DNA from: Streptomyces sp. JB150
GTDB taxonomy: Bacteria > Actinomycetota > Actinomycetes > Streptomycetales > Streptomycetaceae
Direction: 5' to 3'
DNA length: 64,000 nucleotides
Assembly (NCBI RefSeq): GCF_011193355.1
Contig: NZ_CP049780.1
Location: 2,456,556-2,520,555 of the forward strand
Below, piece after piece: positions 49,796 to 59,081 of this stretch; the stretch's first letter is position 1; each line of letters opens with the position of its first letter. Position numbers and translations under genes: made by a program. Below the pieces are notes generated by a model. That model saw only the letters and a list, made by a program, of their open reading frames with translations. It made no database searches and had not been told where the DNA came from.

Positions 49796-50053
49796 TCAGC
49801 GCATGTTGCACGCTATGAACGCGTACTCGGCCCGGACGCCGGCGTTCACGAGCCTCTGGACACAGGCCTGATAGCCGCTGATCCCGGTCTGCCCGCAAGC
49901 ATCCTTGACCTTCGGACCAACGAGGTAGCCCTTGCTCGCCAGGTAGTTCTGGCAATCCGCGGCGCTAGCCTGTGCCGGTGCCGCCACCGTGATGGGCAGC
50001 ACCACTGCCGCAGCGGTCAAACTGGCCGCCGCCAGGGCTCGCTTTATTCTCAC
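49796..50053 (-). CDS. Small secreted four-cysteine protein, 85 aa
   Basis: Signal peptide MRIKRALAAASLTAAAVVLPITVAAPAQASA (cleaved near 30), then a 54-residue mature part with cysteines at 34, 53, 64 and 82 (DCQNYLASKGYLVGP, VKDACGQTG, YQACVQRLVNAG, FIACNMR), so two disulfides are expected. GGAGGG lies before the GTG at 50053. AT-rich promoter-like DNA lies at 50054-50180. Base composition is slightly lower in GC. No family recognised; it may be a small secreted or antimicrobial-like protein, but that is speculation. Confidence 0.75.
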   Translation of the reverse strand: MRIKRALAAASLTAAAVVLPITVAAPAQASAADCQNYLASKGYLVGPKVKDACGQTGISGYQACVQRLVNAGVRAEYAFIACNMR

Positions 50054-50189
50054 GTCTTGTCCCTCCGTCTTTCCTTGCTCGTAGGGCGGTCACCCCTAAC
50101 GGTGACCACAAGATCACCTTGCGAGCACATGACACAAGCACGTGTCGGAAGCTTGACTTGATCCAAAACGAGGGTCGCCTGAAGATGTA

Positions 50190-50235
50190 CGGCAAAGGGG
50201 GCACCTGACCTCGATCGTCAGGTGCCCCCTTGCCG
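50190..50235 (-). terminator. Terminator after clpX
   Basis: A 19/20-base stem with one bulged A (core AAGGGGGCACCTGAC, 50195-50209, with 50217-50231), 7-base loop, 13 bp after the clpX stop. Confidence 0.85.
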
Positions 50236-50247
50236 TATGAAACTTGG

Positions 50248-51528
50248 CTACGCCGTCTTCTGCTCCCCCGGCCCCCGGCCCCGCGCGTCGCGTGGGATCA
50301 GGGTCGGGTTGACGTTGGAGTGGACTACGTCGGCGGTGATGACCACGCGGGCCACGTCCTTGCGGGACGGGACCTCGTACATCACCGACATCAGGACTTC
50401 CTCCATGATGGCGCGCAGGCCGCGGGCGCCGGTCTGGCGGAGGATGGCCTGGTCGGCGATGGCTTCCAGGGCCTCGCGTTCGAAGTCGAGTTCCACGCCG
50501 TCGAGTTCGAAGAGGCGCTGGTACTGCTTGACGAGCGCGTTGCGGGGCTCCACCAGGATCTTCAGGAGCGCTTCGCGGTCCAGGTTGTGGACGCTCGTGA
50601 TCACCGGGAGCCGGCCGATGAACTCGGGGATCATGCCGAACTTGACCAGGTCCTCGGGCATGACGTCCTCGAACTGGTCCTTGGACTCGAGCTCGCGCTT
50701 GGAGCGGATCGTCGCGCCGAAGCCGATGCCCTTGGCGCCCGCCCGCGACTCGATGATCTTCTCCAGGCCGGCGAAGGCACCGCCCACGATGAACAGCACG
50801 TTCGTCGTGTCGATCTGGATGAACTCCTGGTGCGGGTGCTTGCGTCCGCCCTGCGGCGGGACCGAGGCGGTGGTGCCCTCCAGGATCTTCAGCAGGGCCT
50901 GCTGGACGCCCTCGCCCGAGACGTCGCGGGTGATCGACGGGTTCTCGCTCTTACGGGCGACCTTGTCGATCTCGTCGATGTAGATGATCCCGGTCTCGGC
51001 CTTCTTGACGTCGTAGTCCGCCGCCTGGATCAGCTTCAGCAGGATGTTCTCGACGTCCTCGCCGACGTACCCCGCCTCCGTGAGCGCCGTCGCGTCGGCG
51101 ATGGCGAACGGGACGTTCAGCATCCGCGCCAGGGTCTGGGCCAGCAGCGTCTTGCCCGAGCCCGTGGGGCCCAGCAGCAGGATGTTGGACTTCGCCAGTT
51201 CGATGGCGTCCTCGCGGCTGCCGCCGTTCTCGCCCGCCTGGACGCGCTTGTAGTGGTTGTAGACCGCCACCGAGAGGGCCTTCTTCGCGGCCTCCTGGCC
51301 GACGACGTACCCCTCGAGGAACTCGTAGATCTCGCGCGGCTTGGGCAGTTCCTCCCAGCGGACCTCACTGGTCTCCGCGAGTTCTTCCTCGATGATCTCG
51401 TTGCAGAGGTCGATGCACTCGTCGCAGATGTACACACCGGGGCCTGCGATGAGCTTCTTGACCTGCTTCTGGCTCTTGCCGCAGAACGAGCACTTGAGCA
51501 GATCGCCGCCGTCACCGATGCGTGCCAC
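50248..51528 (-). CDS. clpX: ClpX, ATPase of the ClpXP protease
   Basis: Unfoldase that feeds ClpP. 426 aa from GTG 51528 ([19 protein letters not shown] about 5 bases ahead). Zinc-binding domain C13/C16 and C35/C38 ([19 protein letters not shown]). Walker [15 protein letters not shown], Walker [11 protein letters not shown], ClpP loop IGFGATI, and sensor 2 region [14 protein letters not shown]. The longer frame to 51567 lacks a site. Its gene is separated from clpP2 by a hairpin and 170 bp, so it is a separate unit. Confidence 0.97.
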   Translation of the reverse strand: MARIGDGGDLLKCSFCGKSQKQVKKLIAGPGVYICDECIDLCNEIIEEELAETSEVRWEELPKPREIYEFLEGYVVGQEAAKKALSVAVYNHYKRVQAGENGGSREDAIELAKSNILLLGPTGSGKTLLAQTLARMLNVPFAIADATALTEAGYVGEDVENILLKLIQAADYDVKKAETGIIYIDEIDKVARKSENPSITRDVSGEGVQQALLKILEGTTASVPPQGGRKHPHQEFIQIDTTNVLFIVGGAFAGLEKIIESRAGAKGIGFGATIRSKRELESKDQFEDVMPEDLVKFGMIPEFIGRLPVITSVHNLDREALLKILVEPRNALVKQYQRLFELDGVELDFEREALEAIADQAILRQTGARGLRAIMEEVLMSVMYEVPSRKDVARVVITADVVHSNVNPTLIPRDARGRGPGEQKTA

Positions 51529-51632
51529 GGTGTGCTTCCCCTTCGCCTGGGAGACGACTGGACGCAAACGTCCAGCGGCTCCTGGTGCTGCCTTATGTCC
51601 GACGGTACCTTGCCGAGCCCCCCGTTCGGGCC

Positions 51633-51674
51633 CCCCTTGGCGCGGTTCACTTCGAAGTGCGCTGTGCCAAGGGG
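51633..51674 (-). terminator. Double-stem hairpin between clpP2 and clpX
   Basis: Outer CCCCTTGGC/GCCAAGGGG (51633-51641, 51666-51674) encloses an inner palindrome CACTTCGAAGTG (51648-51659). It follows the clpP2 stop by 24 bp. Confidence 0.7.
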
Positions 51675-51697
51675 CGGCACATCCTACGGTGTCCGCG

Positions 51698-52378
51698 TCA
51701 GCGGACCGCGGCGTTGTTCATCTTGCGGGTGGAGATGATCTGGTCGATCAGGCCGTACTGCAGCGCGTCCTCGGCCGTGAGGATCTTGTCGCGCTCGATG
51801 TCCTCGCGGATCTTCTCGACCGGCTGCGTGGAGTGCTTGGCCAGCATCTCCTCCAGCTGCGAGCGCATCCGCAGGATCTCGTTGGCGGCGATCTCCAGGT
51901 CGGAGACCTGACCGCGGCCGGTCTCACTGTACGGCTGGTGGATCAGCACGCGCGCGTTCGGCAGCGCCATCCGCTTGCCGGGCGTGCCGGCGGCCAGCAG
52001 CACGGCCGCGGCGGAGGCCGCCTGGCCCATGCAGACCGTCTGGATGTCCGGCTTGACGAACTGCATCGTGTCGTAGATCGCCGTCAGCGCGGTGAAGGAA
52101 CCGCCGGGGCTGTTGATGTAGACCGAAATGTCCCGGTCGGGGTCCATCGACTCCAGGCACAGCAGCTGCGCCATGACGTCGTTGGCGGAGGCGTCGTCGA
52201 TCTGGACGCCGAGGAAGATCACGCGCTCCTCGAAGAGCTTCGCGTACGGGTCGTACTCGCGGATGCCCTGGGAGGTGCGCTCGACGAAGCGCGGGATCAC
52301 GTAGCGGGACTCGGCCGTGGGGCCGGTGTACTCGGCACGGGCGCGGTCGTAGATGCCGCGGCCGGGGAAGTCGTTCAC
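51698..52378 (-). CDS. clpP2: ClpP protease subunit 2
   Basis: Serine peptidase subunit, 226 aa. Catalytic Ser in [15 protein letters not shown], His in [11 protein letters not shown], Asp in [18 protein letters not shown] 45-residue N-terminal leader precedes the ClpP fold ([30 protein letters not shown]), consistent with a propeptide that is processed. AGGAG before GTG 52378. It follows clpP1 by 89 bp in the same direction, and both are normally needed for the active complex. Confidence 0.96.
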   Translation of the reverse strand: MNDFPGRGIYDRARAEYTGPTAESRYVIPRFVERTSQGIREYDPYAKLFEERVIFLGVQIDDASANDVMAQLLCLESMDPDRDISVYINSPGGSFTALTAIYDTMQFVKPDIQTVCMGQAASAAAVLLAAGTPGKRMALPNARVLIHQPYSETGRGQVSDLEIAANEILRMRSQLEEMLAKHSTQPVEKIREDIERDKILTAEDALQYGLIDQIISTRKMNNAAVR

Positions 52379-52467
52379 GGTGTCTCCTGAGAGGGGCTGG
52401 GGCGGTGGCTGGGGGCGTCTAGGGGTCGCACAGGGCCGTGCGGGGGGCCGGGAGGGCCGTACGGCCC

Positions 52468-53091
52468 TCAGGAGCCCGCCCCGGTGCCTCCGCCGCCCGG
52501 CATGCCGGCGGCCGTGGCGATGACGTCGTCGATGAGGCCGTACTCCTTGGCCTCGTACGCGTCGAACCAGCGGTCGCGGTCCGAGTCGCGGGTGATCTGC
52601 TCGACCGACTGGCCGGTGTGCTGGGCCGTGAGCTCGGCCATGCGCTTCTTGGTGTGCAGCAGCCGCTCGGCGTGGATCTTGATGTCCGAGGCCGAGCCGG
52701 CCAGGCCGGCGGAGGGCTGGTGGATCAGGATCTCGGCGTTCGGCAGGGCGAAGCGCTTGCCGGGGGTGCCCGCGCTGAGCAGGAACTGGCCCATGGACGC
52801 CGCGAGGCCCATGGCGATCGTCACCACGTCGTTCTTGATGTACTGCATGGTGTCGTAGATCGCCATGCCGGCCGTGATCGAGCCGCCGGGGCTGTTGATG
52901 TAAAGGAAGATGTCCTTGTCCGGGTCAGCGGCAAGGAGCAGCAGCTGCGCGGTGATCTTGTTGGCGATGTCGTCGTCCACCGGCTGGCCGAGGAAGATGA
53001 TCCGCTCGCCGAGCAGCCGGTTGTAGACCTGGTCGCCGAGGCCACCACCGATGGAAGGCTCGCCGGCGGCGGAGGGCATCAGATTCGTCAC
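52468..53091 (-). CDS. clpP1: ClpP protease subunit 1
   Basis: 207 aa from GTG 53091 ([35 protein letters not shown]); AGGTGG is 5 bases ahead, and the ATG at 53079 is a second option. Catalytic Ser in [14 protein letters not shown], His in [11 protein letters not shown], Asp near the C-terminus ([18 protein letters not shown]). Ends with a Gly-rich tail. First gene of the clpP1P2 unit and preceded by a ClgR-like site. Confidence 0.96.
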   Translation of the reverse strand: MTNLMPSAAGEPSIGGGLGDQVYNRLLGERIIFLGQPVDDDIANKITAQLLLLAADPDKDIFLYINSPGGSITAGMAIYDTMQYIKNDVVTIAMGLAASMGQFLLSAGTPGKRFALPNAEILIHQPSAGLAGSASDIKIHAERLLHTKKRMAELTAQHTGQSVEQITRDSDRDRWFDAYEAKEYGLIDDVIATAAGMPGGGGTGAGS

Positions 53092-53196
53092 GTATCCACC
53101 TGCTCGTCTTACGACGGCGCCGGGCCGTCTCACGTGTACTACGTATTCATGGACCCTAACGCGGGGGCCCTCCGGGGGAATCCCGGTAACGGGAGT

Positions 53197-53210
53197 GTTC
53201 GCCGGGGGCG
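53197..53210 (-). promoter_or_regulatory. Probable ClgR binding site upstream of clpP1
   Basis: GTTCGC, then five bases, then GCG (GTTCGCCGGGGGCG), matches the ClgR consensus GTTCGC-N5-GCG reported for Streptomyces clp genes, 106 bp upstream of the clpP1 start. ClgR would activate clpP1P2. Confidence 0.65.
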
Positions 53211-53246
53211 TAGCGTCGATCTCGCTCGCGCCGGGCGGGTAACGAA

Positions 53247-53279
53247 ACGGGCTCCGGGTGCGGAGCACCCGGAGCCCGT
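53247..53279 (-). terminator. Terminator after tig
   Basis: ACGGGCTCCGGGTGC (53247-53261), loop GGA, and its exact complement at 53265-53279: 15-bp perfect stem, 28 bp after the tig stop. Confidence 0.9.
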
Positions 53280-53306
53280 CCCGCGTGATCAGCGGTGCCG
53301 TACGGC

Positions 53307-54701
53307 TCAGCCCTCGGACTTCTCGTCGGCGGCGGCCTCGGAGGTCTCGGCCTCGGCGGTCCCGGCGGCGGCCTCGGTCTCGTCCTCGTCCTCGTCGGAG
53401 AGGTCGATGATCTCGCCGTTGGTGTCCTTCACCGTGGCCTTCTCGACCACGACGGCCAGCGCCTTGCCGCGGGCGACCTCACCGACGAGCAGCGGGACCT
53501 GGCCCTGCTCGACGACGGCCTGGGCGAACTGGTCGGGGGACATGCCGGAGGAGGCCGCACGCCGCATGAGGTGCTCGGTGAGCTCCTCCTGGTTGACGTT
53601 GAGCTTCTCCTGCTTGACGAGCTCGTCGAGCACGAACTGGGTCTTGATGCCCTTGATCGCGGCCTCGCGGGTCTCGTTCTCGAACTCCTCGGCGGTCTTG
53701 CCCTGGAGCTCCAGGTACTTGTCGAGGGTGAGGCCCATCTGGCCGAGCTGGTGGTGCTCCAGGTTGTGCTTGCGCGTGTTGATCTCGTCCTCGAGCAGCT
53801 TCTCGGGAACCGGGACCTCGACCAGCTCCAGCAGCTTCTCCAGGACGCGCTCCTGCGCCTGGGTGGCCTGGTCGAACTGCTTCATGTTCTCCAGGCGCTT
53901 GCGGCTGTCGGCCTTCAGCTCCTCGAGGGTGTCGAACTCGGAGGCGAGCTGCGCGAAGTCGTCGTCCAGCTCGGGCAGTTCCCGCTTGGCGACCTGGGTG
54001 ACCTTGACGGTGACCTCGGCCTCCTTGCCGGCCGCGGAGCCGCCCTTCAGCTCGGAGGTGAAGGTGGCCTCCTCACCGGCGGACAGGCCCTTCACGGCGT
54101 CGTCGATGCCGTCCAGCAGCTCACCGGAGCCGATGGTGTAGGAGACGCCGCTGGCGACGCCGTCCTCGAGGACCTTGCCCTCGACCTTGGCCTCCAGGTC
54201 CACGGTGACCACGTCGCCGTCCTCGGCGGCGCGCTCGACCGGGGTGGTGGAGGCGAAGCGCTCGCGGAGCTGCTCGACCGACTTCTCGACGTCCTCGTCG
54301 GTGACCTCGACGGCGTCGACCTCGACCTCGATGCCGGAGTAGTCCGGGATCTCGATCGTCGGGCGGACGTCGACCTCGGCGGTGAAGTTCAGCGTCTCGC
54401 CGTCCTTCAGCTCCGTGATGTCGACCTCGGGCTGGCCGAGGACGTTGAGCTCGGCCTCGTTGACCGCCTCCGTGTAGAACTTCGGAAGCGCGTCGTTGAC
54501 CGCCTCCTCCAGCACGGCACCGCGGCCGAACCGCTGGTCGATGACCCGGGCCGGGATCTTGCCCTTGCGGAAGCCCTTCACCGTGACCTGCTGGTTGATC
54601 TTCTTGTACGCCGCGTCGAGGCTGTCCTTGAGCTCCTCGAAGGGCACCTCGACAGTGAGCCGAACCCGGGTCGGGTTCAGGTTCTCCACGGCGCTCTTCA
54701 C
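53307..54701 (-). CDS. tig: Trigger factor
   Basis: Ribosome-bound chaperone and prolyl isomerase. 464 aa from GTG 54701 (AAGGAG 8 bases ahead). [19 protein letters not shown] is the ribosome-docking signature GFRxGxxP; an FKBP-type domain ([51 protein letters not shown]) and helical arms follow. The acidic tail is [29 protein letters not shown]. Sits just upstream of the clpP operon, as in many bacteria. Confidence 0.97.
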   Translation of the reverse strand: MKSAVENLNPTRVRLTVEVPFEELKDSLDAAYKKINQQVTVKGFRKGKIPARVIDQRFGRGAVLEEAVNDALPKFYTEAVNEAELNVLGQPEVDITELKDGETLNFTAEVDVRPTIEIPDYSGIEVEVDAVEVTDEDVEKSVEQLRERFASTTPVERAAEDGDVVTVDLEAKVEGKVLEDGVASGVSYTIGSGELLDGIDDAVKGLSAGEEATFTSELKGGSAAGKEAEVTVKVTQVAKRELPELDDDFAQLASEFDTLEELKADSRKRLENMKQFDQATQAQERVLEKLLELVEVPVPEKLLEDEINTRKHNLEHHQLGQMGLTLDKYLELQGKTAEEFENETREAAIKGIKTQFVLDELVKQEKLNVNQEELTEHLMRRAASSGMSPDQFAQAVVEQGQVPLLVGEVARGKALAVVVEKATVKDTNGEIIDLSDEDEDETEAAAGTAEAETSEAAADEKSEG

Positions 54702-54898
54702 GGTTCGGTCTCCTTGTGGCTGACTGCTCGGGTTTCGCCGGGGCCAGACCGGCCCGGCGGATTTCGCCGCCCGGAGGAGTTCGCAGGCCGCTAGGCCGGA
54801 CACACGGGCGTGCAGCTTGCATAGTAACGGCAGCGGGTACACGCCCCAAAAGGCGATCATGCGCGAGGGCGCGACGATCACTCGTGGTGATCAGTGGC

Positions 54899-54975
54899 TG
54901 GTCGGGGTGGCGGGATTTGAACCCACGGCCTTCCGCTCCCAAAGCGGACGCGCTACCAAGCTGCGCCACACCCCG
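54899..54975 (-). tRNA. tRNA-Pro (anticodon UGG)
   Basis: 77 nt including an encoded CCA. Acceptor CGGGGTG pairs with CACCCCG; D arm GCGCAGCTTGGTAGCGC; anticodon loop TTTGGGA gives UGG; T arm GTGGGTTCAAATCCC. Intact. It lies between tig and tRNA-Gly on the minus strand. Confidence 0.95.
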
Positions 54976-55201
54976 TCTGGTGTGCGACACGTAGGGTACA
55001 TGCCCGGCGACAACACGGCCTCCCGTATTCCGCGCGTCATTCCCCGCGCCATCGCGTGCGCCGGACGTGCGCCGTGCGGGGCGCCGGCGGCGGGCGCCGG
55101 GGCCGGTGACCGGCGCGGCGCCGGAAGGGGTGTGCGGCGAGGGGGGACGACCCGCTACGATGCCTGCAGTGCCGCGGTCACCCGACCAGCGGCGCCTGTG
55201 T

Positions 55202-55272
55202 GCGGGCGTAGCTCAATGGTAGAGCCCCAGTCTTCCAAACTGGCTACGCGGGTTCGATTCCCGTCGCCCGCT
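55202..55272 (+). tRNA. tRNA-Gly (anticodon UCC)
   Basis: 71 nt, no encoded CCA. Acceptor GCGGGCG pairs with CGCCCGC (55265-55271), discriminator T. D arm GCTCAATGGTAGAGC; anticodon loop CTTCCAA gives UCC; T arm CGGGTTCGATTCCCG. Followed directly by a terminator. Confidence 0.95.
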
Positions 55273-55277
55273 CGGTA

Positions 55278-55328
55278 CGCCTCAGGGCCGGCCGGAGATC
55301 GTCTCTCCGGCCGGCCCTGAGGCGTTTT
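55278..55328 (+). terminator. Rho-independent terminator of tRNA-Gly
   Basis: A 21-bp perfect stem (55278-55298 with 55304-55324) with a 5-base loop and a following TTTT run (55325-55328). The only terminator in the window with a real U-run. Confidence 0.92.
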
Positions 55329-55349
55329 CCGCGGCCGGTCCGGCGGCCG

Positions 55350-55544
55350 TCAGAAGGTGATGGAGTTGATCGTCTCCGCTATCGAGTTGAGGAAACGATT
55401 GATCGACGGCGCCATGCCCGTCGAGGCGAGGAAGAAGCCGAAGAGGATCGCCACGATGGCCGGCCCGGCCTTGATCGAACCGCCGCGCATCATCACGACC
55501 AGGATGATCGCCAACAGCAGCACCACTGACAGTGAAATGGCCAC
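55350..55544 (-). CDS. Small two-helix membrane protein, 64 aa
   Basis: MAISLSVVLLLAIILVVMMRGGSIKAGPAIVAILFGFFLASTGMAPSINRFLNSIAETINSITF. Two hydrophobic helices (4-19, 28-43) with a basic turn between, and an amphipathic tail. GTG start at 55544. It sits between tRNA-Gly and the acyltransferase; its stop is close to the tRNA terminator, which may act on it from the other side. Small proteins of this kind are conserved in Streptomyces; no function known. Confidence 0.72.
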   Translation of the reverse strand: MAISLSVVLLLAIILVVMMRGGSIKAGPAIVAILFGFFLASTGMAPSINRFLNSIAETINSITF

Positions 55545-55943
55545 AACAGATCACACCCTCGGTCGGTCCGCTCTACCGGCCGGGGGATGCCGGCACCGCA
55601 CACCCCCGCCAGAACCATCGTGCCACCAACCAGCCGTCCGTATGCGGCCCGTGACGCATCGTCCGTCACGACAGTGACCGCGGGCGGCGGACAGCGGGGC
55701 GGCCGGGCCGCCGACAGGGGCGCCGCGGAGGGCCGTCACGAGGGGCCGCACAGTAATTCGAGGGCATGCTCGCGACAGGAATTCGACAGGATGGTTTCCC
55801 TGCCCACACACCATGCGCACAGATAAATCGAATTACCTCCAACTGGACATTTTGCCTGCATAAATCGGGGGTAACCGAGCGCTGAACCGGTAACGACGTG
55901 GGGGGTTTTACGCGACCCCGCAGACGACGCTAGGGTGCCTCAG
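55545..55943. other. Intergenic region between divergent membrane-protein genes
   Basis: 400 bp without a gene. The 55745-55900 part is clearly more AT-rich than its surroundings and should carry the acyltransferase promoter. It contains an 8-bp inverted repeat GTAATTCG (55753-55760) and CGAATTAC (55829-55836) far apart. No other structure seen. Confidence 0.5.
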
Positions 55944-57188
55944 ATGTTCCACGCCGCCTCCTCCCGCCGCAGGGCGCCGCTTCCCCCGGCACAGTCGCCG
56001 GGACCGGGAGTGCCGAGCCCGCGGTCCCCGCAGAGCCCGCAGTCCGGCAAGCAGCGCGACGCGTTCTTCGACAACGCCAAGTACCTGGCGATCGTGCTGG
56101 TGGCCATCGGTCACGCCTGGGAGCCGCTGAAGGGTGACAGCCGCATCCTGGAGGGCGTGTACACCGTCGTGTACACCTTCCACATGCCGGCGTTCATCAT
56201 CATCTCCGGCTTCTTCTCGCGCAGTTTCGACATGCGCCCCAGCCGGCTGAAGCGGCTGATCACCGGCGTCGCCGTGCCGTACATCGTCTTCGAGACGGCG
56301 TACCCGCTCTTCAAGCGGGTGATCGACGACGCGCCGGAGCAGGAGATCAGCCTGCTCGACCCGTGGTATCTGACCTGGTTCCTGTGCGCGCTGTTCCTGT
56401 GGCGGCTCACCACGCCGATCTGGAAGATGATCCGCTGGCCGCTGCCGGTCGCGCTCGGTCTGGCCATGGCCGCGTCGGTCAGCCCGGAGATCGGCGACGA
56501 CCTGGACCTGCAGCGGGTGCTGCAGTTCCTGCCGTACTTCGTGCTGGGGCTGTGCGTGAAGCCCGAGCACTTCCAGATGGTGCGGCGCCGTTCGGTGCGG
56601 ATCCTGTCGGTGCCGGTGTTCGCGGTCGCGCTGGCCGTGGGCTGGTGGGCCGTGCCGCGGATGAACACCGCCTGGTTCTACCACCGGGACGCCGCGCAGG
56701 AGCTGGGCGTGCCGTGGTGGGTCGGGCCGGTGATGGTGCTGGCGATGTTCGGCTGCTCGCTGCTGCTGACCGCCTGCTTCTTCGCCTGGGTGCCGCGGCG
56801 CCACATGTGGTTCACCGCGCTGGGCGCGGGCACGCTGTACGGCTACCTGCTGCACGGGTTCGTGGTGAAGGCCGGCATGTACGAGGGCTGGTTCGACCAC
56901 GCGTGGCTGCACCGCCCGCTCGGCGAGATCTTCGTGACCGTGCTCGCCGCGATCGGGGTGACGCTGCTGTGCACCGGGCCGGTGCAGCGGGTGTTCCGGT
57001 TCGCGATGGAGCCGAAGATGGACTGGGCGTTCCGGCAGGACGCGGCGCAGGCCGCGCGGGACCGGCGCACGAGCGAACCGGCCGATGCCGGCGCATCCGC
57101 CGGCCAGGGCGGCAACGGCGACGGCGACAGCGGCCGTGACGACCGTCGTGGCAACGGCGGCGGCAAGCGGGAGACCGCCCGCGTCTGA
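55944..57188 (+). CDS. Acyltransferase 3 family membrane protein
   Basis: Multi-pass O-acyltransferase-type protein of about 414 aa. A Pro/Ser/Gln-rich lead (1-35) precedes RDAFFDNAKYLAIVLVAIGHAWEPL, which is the family's N-terminal motif with the catalytic His (in GHAW). About ten helices follow, including FHMPAFIIISGFFS, VAVPYIVFETAYPLF, WYLTWFLCALFLWRL and YGYLLHGFVVKAG. The C-terminus is long, Gly/Asp/Arg-rich. I prefer ATG 55944, with AGGGTG 6 bases ahead; a GTG at 55935 is also in frame. Substrate not readable; such enzymes modify wall or exported polysaccharides and secondary metabolites. Confidence 0.88.
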   Translation: MFHAASSRRRAPLPPAQSPGPGVPSPRSPQSPQSGKQRDAFFDNAKYLAIVLVAIGHAWEPLKGDSRILEGVYTVVYTFHMPAFIIISGFFSRSFDMRPSRLKRLITGVAVPYIVFETAYPLFKRVIDDAPEQEISLLDPWYLTWFLCALFLWRLTTPIWKMIRWPLPVALGLAMAASVSPEIGDDLDLQRVLQFLPYFVLGLCVKPEHFQMVRRRSVRILSVPVFAVALAVGWWAVPRMNTAWFYHRDAAQELGVPWWVGPVMVLAMFGCSLLLTACFFAWVPRRHMWFTALGAGTLYGYLLHGFVVKAGMYEGWFDHAWLHRPLGEIFVTVLAAIGVTLLCTGPVQRVFRFAMEPKMDWAFRQDAAQAARDRRTSEPADAGASAGQGGNGDGDSGRDDRRGNGGGKRETARV

Positions 57189-57206
57189 GCCCGTCCTGCC
57201 CCGGCG

Positions 57207-57665
57207 TCATTCCCCGAGACCGAGGAGTGCGCGCATCCGCGCGTACTTCTCGGTCAGTCGTGTGCGGGTCGGCTCGTCCAGGGCGGCGAGGCGGGCCGGG
57301 TCCGCGTTGTGGGCGAGGTCGGCCTCCTTCACCAGCAGCGCGCCGGGCGTGGCGAGGATCCGCGCGGCGTACGCCTCCGGGGACTCCCCCGCCCGCTTGC
57401 TGACCGCCAGCACGATGTCCTTCGTACGGCGGCTCAGCGGGGCCTGGTGCAGCCACCGCTCGGGCAGCGCGTCGTCCTCGACGGCGTCGTGCAGCCAGGC
57501 GGCGGCGATCTGCTCGTCGTCGCCGCCGCGGGCGCGGACGCCCTCCGCGACGGCCTGCAGGTGCTCGGCGTACGGCCGCCCGGCCTTGTCGGTCTGCCCC
57601 TCGTGGGCCGCCCGGGCCAGCGCCTCGACCTCGGCGAGCGGCAGGGTGCGCGGTGTCTCGGTCAC
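57207..57665 (-). CDS. HD-domain phosphohydrolase (SpoT/MESH1-like)
   Basis: 152 aa, a single HD domain. RAAHEGQTDKAGRPYAEHLQAVAEGVRA, AAWLHDAVEDDAL (HD, about 58-59) and KEADLAHNADPARL give the metal ligands seen in stand-alone (p)ppGpp hydrolases. It could act on ppGpp or another nucleotide; sequence alone does not decide. It converges on the acyltransferase gene and is 72 bp from the phosphatase gene on the same strand. Confidence 0.85.
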   Translation of the reverse strand: MTETPRTLPLAEVEALARAAHEGQTDKAGRPYAEHLQAVAEGVRARGGDDEQIAAAWLHDAVEDDALPERWLHQAPLSRRTKDIVLAVSKRAGESPEAYAARILATPGALLVKEADLAHNADPARLAALDEPTRTRLTEKYARMRALLGLGE

Positions 57666-57737
57666 CCCGCCAGTCTCCCAGCGCCTGAGGGCCCCCGCAC
57701 GGACAGCCTCCCGTTCGAGTGGCCCGTCCCCCGCGGG

Positions 57738-58919
57738 CTACGGGCGGGGCTGGGCGTGTGCGGTCGGGCCCTCGCGGCAGATGAGGAGGAGGGCCCGGTC
57801 GTCGTTGACGTCCTTGGCGACGGCCTCGATGAGGTGCCAGGCGGCGCCGTGGAAGCCGCCGGCGACGTAGCGGTCGGCCTCGCCGGTGAGGCGGTCGATG
57901 CCCTCGACGATGTCGCGGTCGGAGGTCTCGACCAGGCCGTCGGTGAAGAGCATGAGGACGTCGCCGGGGCGGAGGGTGCCCTTGACCGGGTCGAACTGGG
58001 CGCCCTCGTAGACGCCGAGCAGGGGCCCCTCGGCTGCCTTCTCCTCCCAGCGGCCGCTGCCCGCGCTGAGCTGGAGGCCCGGCGGGTGGCCGGCGGAGTA
58101 CAGCTCGTAGTCGCCGGAGTCGAGGTCGAGGACCAGGTGGATGGAGGTGGCGAACCCCTCGTCCCAGTCCTGGCGCAGCAGGTAGCCGTTGGCGGCCGGG
58201 AGGAAGGCGTGCGGGGGCAGCGAGCCGAGCAGGCCGCTGAACGCGCCGGCCAGGAGGAGGGCGCGGGAGGCGGCGTCCATGCCCTTGCCGGAGACGTCGG
58301 TGAGGACGACCTCCAGGGTGCGGCCGCCGTTGGTGCGGGCCGCGACCACGAAGTCGCCGGAGAAGGACTGGCCGCCGGCCGGGCGCAGCGCCATCTCGCG
58401 GTGCCAGCCGGCCGGCAGCTTGGGCAGCCGGCTCTGGGTGCGGATGCGTTCGCGCAGGTCGAACAGCATGGTGCCGCCGCGCCGCCAGGGCACGCCGACC
58501 CGGCTGCGGAACTGGGCGATGAGCAGGCCGAAGAAGCCGCAGGCGGCGACGACGAGGACCACGCCCGGCGTGACCCGGGAGGGGCCTTCCGTGTACGGGC
58601 CCAGCTGGACCGACTCCACGATCAGGGCGGTCGCGGCCGCCGCGTACAGGCCGAGCAGGCTCGCCGGGCGCAGCAGCAGGCCGCCCGCGACGATCGGCAG
58701 GACCAGTGCGGCCGGGGAGCACCACACCGGGTTGGCGAGGGTGGTGGCGGCGATGAGCGGGACGGTGAGCAGCAGTCCGGCGAGGGCGACCCAGTCGGAG
58801 CCGTCGCCGCGGAAGTAGTCGACGGCGCTTTTGCGCAGGCCGACGCGGACCCGGTGCCACTGCATCTTCCACCGGGCCGTGAACGTCTCGGCCGCCGCGC
58901 GCCGTTGTCCTGCTGCCAT
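57738..58919 (-). CDS. Membrane SpoIIE-type PP2C phosphatase
   Basis: 393 aa. Four or five hydrophobic helices at about 42-145 (ALAGLLLTVPLIAATTLA, ALVLPIVAGGLLL, LLGLYAAAATALIV, VVLVVAACGFFGLLIAQF) form a sensor-like membrane part. The catalytic domain has GGQSFSGDFVVAARTNGG, LTDVSGKGMDAASRALLLAG, SAGHPPGLQL and MLFTDGLVETSDRDI. Such phosphatases dephosphorylate anti-sigma antagonists in Streptomyces; the partner is not in this window. It is divergent from the Eis-like gene. Confidence 0.92.
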   Translation of the reverse strand: MAAGQRRAAAETFTARWKMQWHRVRVGLRKSAVDYFRGDGSDWVALAGLLLTVPLIAATTLANPVWCSPAALVLPIVAGGLLLRPASLLGLYAAAATALIVESVQLGPYTEGPSRVTPGVVLVVAACGFFGLLIAQFRSRVGVPWRRGGTMLFDLRERIRTQSRLPKLPAGWHREMALRPAGGQSFSGDFVVAARTNGGRTLEVVLTDVSGKGMDAASRALLLAGAFSGLLGSLPPHAFLPAANGYLLRQDWDEGFATSIHLVLDLDSGDYELYSAGHPPGLQLSAGSGRWEEKAAEGPLLGVYEGAQFDPVKGTLRPGDVLMLFTDGLVETSDRDIVEGIDRLTGEADRYVAGGFHGAAWHLIEAVAKDVNDDRALLLICREGPTAHAQPRP

Positions 58920-59081
58920 TAGTTCGGGACCCTATCCAGCGGACCCGTCGCTTGGCACGGGAGGTCCCACTTGTCCCCCGTCCGGGGCTCGGCCGCGCCG
59001 GAACCTTCACGGGCTCCCGTCTCGCCGTCACCCGCCGGTAATTCCCTGGCTCACCCCTCATTGCCCTGATAGGCATGGACC

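Noticed and set aside
54899..55272. Integration site of a genomic island at the two tRNA genes
   Set aside because: Both tRNA genes are intact; no integrase, no repeated 3' tRNA end nearby and no composition break.
55753..55836. 8-bp inverted repeat GTAATTCG/CGAATTAC before the acyltransferase
   Set aside because: Arms are 68 bases apart and AT-rich, so chance pairing is likely; not listed as an operator.
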